Made by a program: the position numbers and the translations under genes
The notes under the pieces: model-generated
Databases searched by the model: none
Seen by the model: only the letters and a program-made list of their open reading frames with translations
What the model was told of the DNA's origin: nothing
Assembly: GCF_016864375.1 (NCBI RefSeq)
Contig: NZ_CP069354.1
Location: forward strand, 3,755,501 to 3,819,500
Origin: Microvirga sp. VF16
Lineage (GTDB): Bacteria > Pseudomonadota > Alphaproteobacteria > Rhizobiales > Beijerinckiaceae
Length of the DNA stretch: 64,000 nt
Reading direction: 5' to 3'
In this document: one piece after another, positions 57,257-64,000 of the stretch
Layout: every line of letters begins with the position of its first letter
Position numbering within the stretch: position 1 is the first letter of the stretch

Positions 57257-58597
57257 TTACGCCACCTGCCCCGACAGCCGCGCCTTCGCGCGCTCAGGTC
57301 CGATCAGAGGAAGCAGCGCTCCCAGCTCCGGCCCGTGATCGAGCCCGGTGAGCGCGAGGCGCAGCGGCATGAACAGGGCTTTGCCCTTCACGCCGGTGGC
57401 GGTCTTCACGGCCTCCGTCCAAGCCTTCCAGGTCGAAGCATCCCAAGGCTCCGCGGGCAGAACGGCCGTGGCCGCCTCGATGAAGGCTTTGTCCTCGATC
57501 ACCGGCGTTACCGGACCGCGCATGACCTTCGCCCACTCGACCGCATCCCGAACCTTCGTCAGGTTGCCGCGCACGGCGAGCCAGAAGGCTTCGCCGGCAT
57601 CCGCATCGAGCTGCGCGAGGCGCTCCCGCGCGGCCCCGTAGGGCATCTCGTGGATGAGGCGGGCATTCAGGTGCTCCAGCTCGCTCTCGTCGAATTTCGC
57701 CGGCGCGCGGGAGATGTGGGAGAAATCGATCAGGCGGGCGAGCTCGTTGAGATCGGCCACCGGACGCACGGCCTCCGCGGAGCCGACCAGCACGGCGAGC
57801 GAGGCCACCGACTGCGGCTCAAGCCCGGCATCGCGCAGGCCCTTGATCGAGAGGTGCCCGAGACGCTTGGACAGGCCCTCGCCGCTCGCGGTGATCAGCA
57901 GGCTGTGATGGGCAAAAGTGGGAGCGTCAGCACCCAGAGCCTCGAAGATCTGGATCTGCACCGCCGTGTTGGTGACGTGATCCTCGCCGCGGATCACATG
58001 GGTCACGTTAAGCTCGATGTCGTCCACCACCGACGGCAGGGTGTAGAGGTAGGTCCCGTCCTCGCGCACCAGCACCGGATCGGACAGCGAACTGCAATCC
58101 ACATGGCAATGGCCGCGCACGAGGTCTTCCCAGGTCACGTTTGTGGGCTCGAGCCGGAAGCGCCAATGGGGCCGGCGCCCCTCCTGTTCGAGCTTGGCCC
58201 GATCCTCGTCCGTGAGCTTGAGGGCAGCTCGGTCGTAGATCGGCGGCAGGCCGCGGGCGAGCTGGCGCTTGCGGCGGAATTCCAGCTCCTCCTGCGTCTC
58301 GTAGCAGGGGTAAAGGCGGCCGACCGCCTTGAGGCGCTCGGCGGCGGCATCATAGAGGTCGAACCGGTCCGACTGGCGCACGATCACATCGGGCGGGATG
58401 CCGAGCCAGTGCAGGTCGGCCTCGATGGAATCCGCATATTCTTTCTTCGACCGCACCACGTCCGTATCGTCGAAGCGCAGGATGAAGGTGCCGCCTTCCC
58501 GCCGCGCGTAGAGCGCGTTGAGCAGGGCAACGCGGGTGTTGCCGATATGGATGTGCCCGGTCGGGGACGGGGCAAAGCGAACGATGGGCTTGGACAT
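57257..58597 (-). CDS. gltX: Glutamyl-tRNA synthetase
   Basis: A 446-residue class I synthetase. The HIGH-type motif is in PSPTGHIHIGNTR, the KMSKS-type loop is GLSKRLG, and the FDDTD block lies between. The C-terminal anticodon-binding domain is complete. Alphaproteobacteria often carry two gltX genes; this may be one of them, charging tRNA-Glu and possibly tRNA-Gln. The start at 58597 is 57 bp after nadE on the same strand. Confidence 0.95.
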   Translation of the reverse strand: MSKPIVRFAPSPTGHIHIGNTRVALLNALYARREGGTFILRFDDTDVVRSKKEYADSIEADLHWLGIPPDVIVRQSDRFDLYDAAAERLKAVGRLYPCYETQEELEFRRKRQLARGLPPIYDRAALKLTDEDRAKLEQEGRRPHWRFRLEPTNVTWEDLVRGHCHVDCSSLSDPVLVREDGTYLYTLPSVVDDIELNVTHVIRGEDHVTNTAVQIQIFEALGADAPTFAHHSLLITASGEGLSKRLGHLSIKGLRDAGLEPQSVASLAVLVGSAEAVRPVADLNELARLIDFSHISRAPAKFDESELEHLNARLIHEMPYGAARERLAQLDADAGEAFWLAVRGNLTKVRDAVEWAKVMRGPVTPVIEDKAFIEAATAVLPAEPWDASTWKAWTEAVKTATGVKGKALFMPLRLALTGLDHGPELGALLPLIGPERAKARLSGQVA

Positions 58598-58653
58598 GCA
58601 GATGCTATGGCGAAGCGCGCACCGCGGCGCAAGGGGGCGCCGGTAAGGAAAGA

Positions 58654-60387
58654 TCACACATCCATCGAACCAGTGCGCGGCTTGCCGATGGCGCGCTCGA
58701 GCGCCTCATCCTTCTGGTGCGCCTCCAATCCCTGATCGCGGTAGCGGTTGATGATGGGATAGCGGCGGTCGCGGCCGAAATTCTTGCGGGTGACCTTCAC
58801 GCCGGGTGCAGCCTGACGGCGCTTGTATTCGGCGATGTAGAGCAGTCGCTCCACTTTCTTGACGACCTCGCGGTCGTAGCCCTTCGCGACAATCTCGGAA
58901 ACGCGAAGCTCCTCCTCCACGAGGCCGCGCAGGATCTCGTCGAGAGCCTCGTAAGGCGGCAGCGAATCCTGGTCCTTCTGGTTCTCGCGCAGTTCGGCGG
59001 TCGGAGCCTTGATCAGGATGTTCTCGGGGATGACGATGCCGTCCGGACCCAGCGCCCCCGTTGGCTTCCAACGGTTGCGCAGAGCCGAGATACGATAGAC
59101 CTCCATCTTGTAGAGATCCTTGATCGGGTTGAAGCCGCCGTTCATGTCGCCGTAGATCGTAGCGTAGCCGACCGACATTTCCGACTTGTTGCCGGTCGTC
59201 ACCACCATGGCGCCGAACTTATTCGAGATCGCCATGAGGATGGTGCCGCGGGCGCGGCTCTGGAGGTTCTCCTCCGTGATGTCGCGCTCCCGGCCCGCGA
59301 ACAGAGGCTGCAACGAGGCCTCGAAACCCTCGACAGGCTCAGCAATCGGCAGGATGTCGTAGCGAACGCCGAGGGCCTTGGCGCATTCCTCCGCATCTTT
59401 GAGCGACTCGCCGGAGGTGTATCGGTAGGGCAGCATCACGCAATGCACCCGCTCAGGTCCGAGCGCATCCACCGCCATGGCGGCGCAAATGGCGGAGTCG
59501 ATACCACCGGACAGACCCAGCACCACGCCAGGGAAACGATTCTTGTTCACGTAGTCGCGCAGGCCCAGAACGCAGGCGGCATAATCGGCCTCCTCGCCCT
59601 CCTCCACTGTGACGATCGGCGCGTCGCGGCAGACCCAGCCATCCTCGCCCTTCTCCCAGATCGTGAGCGCAACGATCTCCTCGTTGGCGGGCAGCTGGCA
59701 GGCAAGAGAGCAATCGGCGTTGAACACGAAGGAGGCGCCGTCGAAGACCAGTTCGTCCTGACCGCCGACCTGATTGAGATAGACGAGCGGAAGTCCGCTC
59801 TCGGTCACGCGGGCCGCCGCGATATTGAACCGCTCCTCGGTCTTGCCGCGCCAATAGGGCGAGCCATTGGGGACGAGGAGCATCTCGGCGCCGGTCTCGG
59901 CAAGACACTCGACCACATCGCCGGTCCAAATGTCCTCGCAGATTGGAAGGCCTAAGCGGATGCCGCGGAAATTCACCGGCCCTGGCAGAGGCCCGGCCGC
60001 GAAATTGCGCTTCTCGTCGAAGACGCCGTAATTCGGCAGATCGACCTTGAAACGCACGGAGATAGCGCCGCCGTCGAGCAGCGCATAGGCATTGTAAAGC
60101 TCACCACCTTCCCGCCATGGCAGGCCGATGAGCACGCCGGGGCCGCCATCCGCCGTCTCACGGGCGAGCCGTTCGAGAGCGGCGCGGCAGGAATCCTGAA
60201 AGGCGGGCTTCAGCACGAGGTCCTCGGCGGGATAGCCCGCAAGGAACTGCTCGGCGAACATCACGAGATCGGCCCCGAGCCGGGCCGCTTCCGCGCGGGC
60301 TACCCGTGCCTTCTCTTCGTTGCCGGCCACATCGCCGACGATGGGGTTGAGTTGCGCGAGTGCGATCTTGAGCGTGTTCTGAGCCAT
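58654..60387 (-). CDS. nadE: Glutamine-dependent NAD+ synthetase
   Basis: A 577-residue two-domain enzyme. The N-terminal nitrilase-type glutaminase domain (1-270) has catalytic Glu in EQFLAGYPAED, Lys in KVDLPNYGVFDEKR and Cys in LPICEDIW. The C-terminal synthetase domain has the pyrophosphatase loop LSGGIDSA and the KSEMSVGYATIYGDMNGG block. It amidates deamido-NAD using glutamine ammonia. It is upstream of gltX on the same strand. Confidence 0.96.
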   Translation of the reverse strand: MAQNTLKIALAQLNPIVGDVAGNEEKARVARAEAARLGADLVMFAEQFLAGYPAEDLVLKPAFQDSCRAALERLARETADGGPGVLIGLPWREGGELYNAYALLDGGAISVRFKVDLPNYGVFDEKRNFAAGPLPGPVNFRGIRLGLPICEDIWTGDVVECLAETGAEMLLVPNGSPYWRGKTEERFNIAAARVTESGLPLVYLNQVGGQDELVFDGASFVFNADCSLACQLPANEEIVALTIWEKGEDGWVCRDAPIVTVEEGEEADYAACVLGLRDYVNKNRFPGVVLGLSGGIDSAICAAMAVDALGPERVHCVMLPYRYTSGESLKDAEECAKALGVRYDILPIAEPVEGFEASLQPLFAGRERDITEENLQSRARGTILMAISNKFGAMVVTTGNKSEMSVGYATIYGDMNGGFNPIKDLYKMEVYRISALRNRWKPTGALGPDGIVIPENILIKAPTAELRENQKDQDSLPPYEALDEILRGLVEEELRVSEIVAKGYDREVVKKVERLLYIAEYKRRQAAPGVKVTRKNFGRDRRYPIINRYRDQGLEAHQKDEALERAIGKPRTGSMDV

Positions 60388-60608
60388 GGCACCAATGACT
60401 TAGCGCGCCACCGAGGGCGCAGCAATGCAAGGGTAAAGCTTTCCCATGAACTCTTAAACGCTCATCGGGCAAGGCTGATCCGGTGCCTTTGCATAGGTCT
60501 CACGGTGGATTGAATTTCGCGCTTCAATAACTTCGGCAAAGCTCAAGCTTTATGGGAACCTGCAACAGTTCAGTTCGTTGTTTCCACACGAAACTCTGGG
60601 AGACTGAC

Positions 60609-60692
60609 ATGTTGAAAGGCGGCCTGCTCTGGCTCATCGGCATTCCGCTGCCGATCATTCTTATTCTCTTCTTCATGGGCTATCTGAGCTGA
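60609..60692 (+). CDS. 27-residue single-pass membrane peptide
   Basis: A very short ORF starting MLKGGLLWLIGIPLPIILIL, nearly all of it one hydrophobic helix with Pro at positions 13 and 15. GGGAG stands seven bases before the ATG, a 220-bp upstream region could hold a promoter, and a strong terminator follows at 60727-60755. The complete gene layout argues for real expression. Similar tiny MLKGxLLWLIGIPxPIIL peptides are, to my knowledge, found in other Rhizobiales. The function is unknown. Confidence 0.7.
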   Translation: MLKGGLLWLIGIPLPIILILFFMGYLS

Positions 60693-60726
60693 TAGCGAAT
60701 ACGAGTAGAGTTGCGTATGCGTAAAG

Positions 60727-60755
60727 AAAAAGGGGCGCTTTTGGCGCCCCTTTTT
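60727..60755. terminator. Bidirectional Rho-independent terminator
   Basis: A 12-bp stem with A-tract and T-tract arms (60727-60738 with 60744-60755) around GGGGCGC/GCGCCCC and a 5-nt loop. It serves the 27-residue ORF on the plus strand and class II DAHP synthase on the minus strand. Confidence 0.88.
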
Positions 60756-60773
60756 CTTAATCAGCCCAGTCGT

Positions 60774-62159
60774 TCATTCCGCCGCTAGGGCGGCCGGTAG
60801 TTCCCTTGATTGGCGCTCCCGCTTGATGAGCTCCGAAGTCAGGAAGGCGATTTCGAGCGCCTGCTCGGCATTAAGGCGCGGATCGCAATAGGTGTGGTAC
60901 CGGTCGCGCAGGTCTGCATCGGTGAGCGCGCGGGCGCCGCCGGTGCATTCCGTCACATTCTTGCCGGTCATCTCCAGGTGGATGCCGCCGGCATGGGTGC
61001 CTTCGGCCTGATGGATGGCGAAGAAGTCCTGAACCTCGCCCATGACCCGCTCGAACGGCCGGGTCTTGTAGCCCGAGGCCGCCTTGATGGTGTTGCCATG
61101 CATCGGATCGCAGGACCACACGACCGTGCGCCCTTCCCGCTGCACCGCGCGGATCAGGCCCGGCAGGTGATCGCCTACCTTGTCTGCGCCGAAGCGGCAG
61201 ATCAGGGTCAGGCGTCCGGCCTCGTCCTCGGGATTGAGGGTGTCGATGAGCTTGAGCAGCCCGTCCGGTGAGAGCGATGGGCCGCATTTGAGGCCGATCG
61301 GGTTCTTGATGCCGCGCATGTATTCCACATGGGCGTGGTCGACCTGACGCGTACGGTCGCCGATCCACAGCATGTGGCCCGAGGTGGCATACCAGTCGCC
61401 GGTCGTGGAATCGACGCGGGTCATGGCCTCCTCGTAGCCGAGCAGCAGAGCCTCGTGGCTGGTATAGAAATCCGTCGAGCGCATCTCGGGATGCGTCTCG
61501 GGATCGATGCCGATGGCCCGCATGAAGTTCAGGCTCTCGGTGATGCGCTCGGCGAGCTCGCTGTAGCGGGAGGATTGCGGCGAATCCTTCACGAAGCCGA
61601 GCATCCAGCGATGGGCATTCTCAAGGTTCGCGTAGCCGCCGGTGGCGAAGGCGCGGATCAGGTTGAGCGTCGCGGCTGACTGGCGGTAAGCCATGAGCTG
61701 GCGGCGCGGATCCGGCGTGCGGGCCTCCGGGGTGAAGGCGATGTCGCTGATGATGTCGCCCCGGTAGCTCGGCAGCTCGACACCGTCGATAGTCTCCGTC
61801 GGGGCCGAGCGCGGCTTGGCGAACTGGCCGGCCGCACGGCCGACCTTCACGACCGGCGAGCCGCCCGCATAGGTCAGCACCACGGCCATCTGGAGGAAGA
61901 GGCGGAAGAAATCGCGAATGTTGTCGGCCGAATGCTCGGCGAAGCTCTCGGCGCAATCGCCGCCCTGGAGCAGGAAGGCCTCGCCCTTAGCGACCTTACC
62001 GAGTGTCCGCTTCAGTTTGCGGGCCTCGCCTGCAAAAACGAGCGGGGGAAAGCCGGCGAGCTGCTGCTCGACGCTCTCGAGTGCCTCAAGGTCCGGATAG
62101 GCCGGAACCTGCTGGATCGGCTTGTTTCTCCAGCTATCGGGCGTCCACCGCTCGGTCAT
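60774..62159 (-). CDS. Class II DAHP synthase (3-deoxy-7-phosphoheptulonate synthase)
   Basis: A 461-residue plant-type (class II) enzyme for the first step of the shikimate pathway, joining PEP and erythrose-4-phosphate. Diagnostic blocks are WTPDSWRNKPIQQVPAYPD at the start, LLQGGDCAESF, KVGRAAGQFAKPRS, SGHMLWIGDRTRQ and CDPMHGNT. The start at 62159 has GGGTAAGGG immediately upstream. It is monocistronic. Confidence 0.95.
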   Translation of the reverse strand: MTERWTPDSWRNKPIQQVPAYPDLEALESVEQQLAGFPPLVFAGEARKLKRTLGKVAKGEAFLLQGGDCAESFAEHSADNIRDFFRLFLQMAVVLTYAGGSPVVKVGRAAGQFAKPRSAPTETIDGVELPSYRGDIISDIAFTPEARTPDPRRQLMAYRQSAATLNLIRAFATGGYANLENAHRWMLGFVKDSPQSSRYSELAERITESLNFMRAIGIDPETHPEMRSTDFYTSHEALLLGYEEAMTRVDSTTGDWYATSGHMLWIGDRTRQVDHAHVEYMRGIKNPIGLKCGPSLSPDGLLKLIDTLNPEDEAGRLTLICRFGADKVGDHLPGLIRAVQREGRTVVWSCDPMHGNTIKAASGYKTRPFERVMGEVQDFFAIHQAEGTHAGGIHLEMTGKNVTECTGGARALTDADLRDRYHTYCDPRLNAEQALEIAFLTSELIKRERQSRELPAALAAE

Positions 62160-62345
62160 GACCCTTACCCCCGTGTCCTTTCTCAAATATCCTCATCGTT
62201 CACCGCAACAAGCGGCACGAACGGGCACCTATACACGACATAAACAAAAAGGCGAGTGCGTTAGAGAGACGCCGAGCATTCGGAGACCGCATGCTGCGAG
62301 CATCCCAATTTTATCTTGAATCCTGCGAAATGGGAAAAGTGTTCC

Positions 62346-62459
62346 TCAGCGTGCGTGGCGCTGAAGGTTCTCGCGCCGGGACATCCAGAGGGCGCCAAAC
62401 CCCATCGCCACGGCGATGACCGGGATGCCGAAGCAGACATAGGCTTCCAGGAGAGTCAT
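62346..62459 (-). CDS. 37-residue single-pass membrane peptide downstream of gor
   Basis: A short ORF, MTLLEAYVCFGIPVIAVAMG onward, with one hydrophobic helix (about residues 7-26) and a basic tail (SRRENLQRHAR), so the C-terminus should face the cytoplasm. It starts 34 bp after the gor stop on the same strand, with GAGGG about 11 bases upstream. It is probably co-transcribed with gor. The function is unknown; there is some resemblance to CcoQ-like or other small membrane subunits by size only. Confidence 0.5.
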   Translation of the reverse strand: MTLLEAYVCFGIPVIAVAMGFGALWMSRRENLQRHAR

Positions 62460-62493
62460 GGCTTCAGGTCCCTCAAGATCAATTTCAACACCA

Positions 62494-63879
62494 TTATCCC
62501 ACTGCCACCGGCTTCTTGACCACCACAGGGGTGCGCATGGTGACCAGCTCTTCGGCTGCCGTTGGGTGAACCGCGACGGTGCGGTCGAAATCGGCCTTGG
62601 TGGCGCCCATGGTGACGGCGATGCCGGCAAGCTGGATCATCTCGCCCGCGTCGTGCCCCATGATGTGGACGCCCACGACCTTGTCGGTCGCCTTGTCGAC
62701 GATGAGCTTCATGAAGACTCGGTCTTTCCCGCCCGAGAGCGTGGCCTTCATCGGCCTGAAGGCAGTCTTATAGACGTCGATCTCGCCATAAACCGCCCGC
62801 GCGACCGCCTCACCGCAGCCGATCACGCCGATCTCGGGGGTCGAGAAGACGGCCGTGGGAATCAGGTCGTGGTCCACGATGGTCGGCTTAGCCCCGAACA
62901 CCGTGTCCGCGAAGGCATGCCCCTCGCGGATGGCGACGGGGGTCAGATTGACCCGGTTGGTGATGTCGCCCACGGCATAGATGGAAGGAATGATTGTCTG
63001 CGAATAGCCGTCGACCGGAATGGCACCGACCTCGTCGACGGCAATGCCCGCATTCTCCAGTCCGAGCCCTTTCGTGTTCGGACGCCGTCCCGTGGCGACG
63101 AGAGCCTGATCGACCGTTAGCACGGAGCCGTCGGACAGGGTCGCGGCGATGCCGTCCGACGTCTTGGCGAGCTGCGTCACCGTCCTGTTCAGGGCAACGT
63201 TGATTCCGCGCTGAATGTAGGCTTCGCCGAGCGCCTCCCGCACATCATCATCGAATCCGCGCAGGAGCTTGTCGCCCCGGTGCAGGAGCGTGACCTCGCT
63301 GCCGAGACCAGCAAAGACGCCGGCGAACTCGACGGCGATATAGCCGCCGCCGACCACCAGGATGCGCTTCGGCAGGCTCTCGAGATGGAAGACCTCGTTG
63401 GACGTGATGCCGAGTTCCCCACCCGGAATAGCTGGCTCCAGGGTCGGATGGGCGCCAGCCGCCACCAGGATGTAGCGGGCGCGGATGCGCGCGCCGGACT
63501 TGAGCAGGCGGACCGTATGCGCATCCTCGATCACGGCCCGACTGTCGACGATTTCGACGCCCGCCTTTTCCAGGTTTGCCCGATAGATGCTCTCGAGCCG
63601 GTCGATCTCCTTGTCCTTGTTGCGGATCAGAGTCGCCCAGTCGAAGCGCGTCTCACCGATGTTCCAGCCGAAGCCTTCCGCATCGTGGAAATCGTCGGCG
63701 AAACGGCTGGCATAGACCATCAGCTTCTTCGGCACGCAGCCGCGAATGACGCAGGTTCCGCCGAGCCGGTCTTCCTCGGCCAGCATGACCTTCGCGCCGT
63801 AGTTCGCCGCGATACGCGCTGCGCGAACACCGCCGGATCCGCCTCCGATCACGAATAGGTCAACGTCGAATGAGGACAT
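62494..63879 (-). CDS. gor: Glutathione-disulfide reductase
   Basis: A 461-residue flavoprotein disulfide reductase. The FAD loop is VIGGGSGGVRAA and the redox disulfide is Cys43/Cys48 in GGTCVIRGCVPKK. The NADPH loop is VVGGGYIAVEFAG and the C-terminal catalytic His-Glu is in AVHPTAAEEL. The GCVPKKLM signature separates it from lipoamide dehydrogenase and mercuric reductase. It reduces GSSG using NADPH. The start at 63879 is preferred over one six codons upstream. Confidence 0.94.
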   Translation of the reverse strand: MSSFDVDLFVIGGGSGGVRAARIAANYGAKVMLAEEDRLGGTCVIRGCVPKKLMVYASRFADDFHDAEGFGWNIGETRFDWATLIRNKDKEIDRLESIYRANLEKAGVEIVDSRAVIEDAHTVRLLKSGARIRARYILVAAGAHPTLEPAIPGGELGITSNEVFHLESLPKRILVVGGGYIAVEFAGVFAGLGSEVTLLHRGDKLLRGFDDDVREALGEAYIQRGINVALNRTVTQLAKTSDGIAATLSDGSVLTVDQALVATGRRPNTKGLGLENAGIAVDEVGAIPVDGYSQTIIPSIYAVGDITNRVNLTPVAIREGHAFADTVFGAKPTIVDHDLIPTAVFSTPEIGVIGCGEAVARAVYGEIDVYKTAFRPMKATLSGGKDRVFMKLIVDKATDKVVGVHIMGHDAGEMIQLAGIAVTMGATKADFDRTVAVHPTAAEELVTMRTPVVVKKPVAVG

Positions 63880-64000
63880 GGCGCGGTCTCCGCTCAATTC
63901 TGTAAACTTGATTATTCATATAGTGACGGTTTCGGACGAAGTCGCCCGCCAGCCCTGCTTCGGGCACATGGCTGTCCGCCTGAGAGTGAAGCTCTTACGC

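Noticed and set aside
63880..64000. Possible end of another gene upstream of gor
   Set aside because: Only 121 bases remain and no frame shows a recognisable protein end.

Overview
The window is a high-GC chromosomal segment of an alphaproteobacterium. It most likely comes from the Hyphomicrobiales (Rhizobiales), near Methylobacteriaceae/Microvirga. This placement is inferred from gene content: the imuA-imuB-dnaE2 cassette with a GTTC-N7-GTTC LexA box, a DUF2865 protein, the psd-pssA and maf-yacG-tRNA-Phe blocks, class II DAHP synthase, and palindromic intergenic repeats. No 16S rRNA gene is present to confirm it.

Layout: 1-0.65 kb is the end of a copper-exporting P-type ATPase overlapping cueR. 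0.67-10.6 kb is mostly housekeeping: a tyrosine phosphatase, an L,D-transpeptidase, two small membrane proteins, a homocysteine methyltransferase family protein, an alpha/beta hydrolase, tyrS, purC, a LolA-like protein with a long Pro/Ala/Gln linker, DoxX and galE. 10.7-14.5 kb holds a 971-residue secreted protein that matches AlgE-type mannuronan C5-epimerases residue for residue, except for an Asp-to-Asn change in the DPHE motif. 14.5-18 kb is sulfur metabolism: an FMN reductase and a cystathionine beta-synthase/gamma-lyase pair.

18.2-29.1 kb is a complete five-step histidine utilisation locus. hutF-hutC run left and hutI-hutH-hutG-hutU-hutD run right, followed by an NMT1/TauA-type ABC transporter. 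Three GTnTAnAC HutC-type operators sit in the two control regions. 29.2-32.4 kb holds a collagen-like exported protein, small hypothetical genes and a short RTX protein. 32.4-37.9 kb is the SOS mutagenesis cassette imuA-imuB-dnaE2. 37.9-39.3 kb is the scar of an integrative element beside tRNA-Phe: a frameshifted integrase tail, a BrnA-like antitoxin without BrnT, and an unrecognised partner ORF.

39.4-64 kb returns to core genes: yacG, maf, pssA, psd, an ATM1-type ABC exporter, a LysM protein, a LOG protein, cimA, cysS, argP with its lysE-type exporter, creA, a DUF2865 protein, an ABC-2 exporter, gltX, nadE, class II DAHP synthase and gor. Two very short membrane ORFs (27 and 37 residues) lie among them. 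Two families of structured dispersed repeats (three and two copies) and one further palindrome occupy intergenic gaps.

Most striking: the AlgE homologue with the altered active-site motif, the mid-operon HutC box that can uncouple the transporter from the enzymes, and the orphan BrnA operon on the tRNA-Phe scar.
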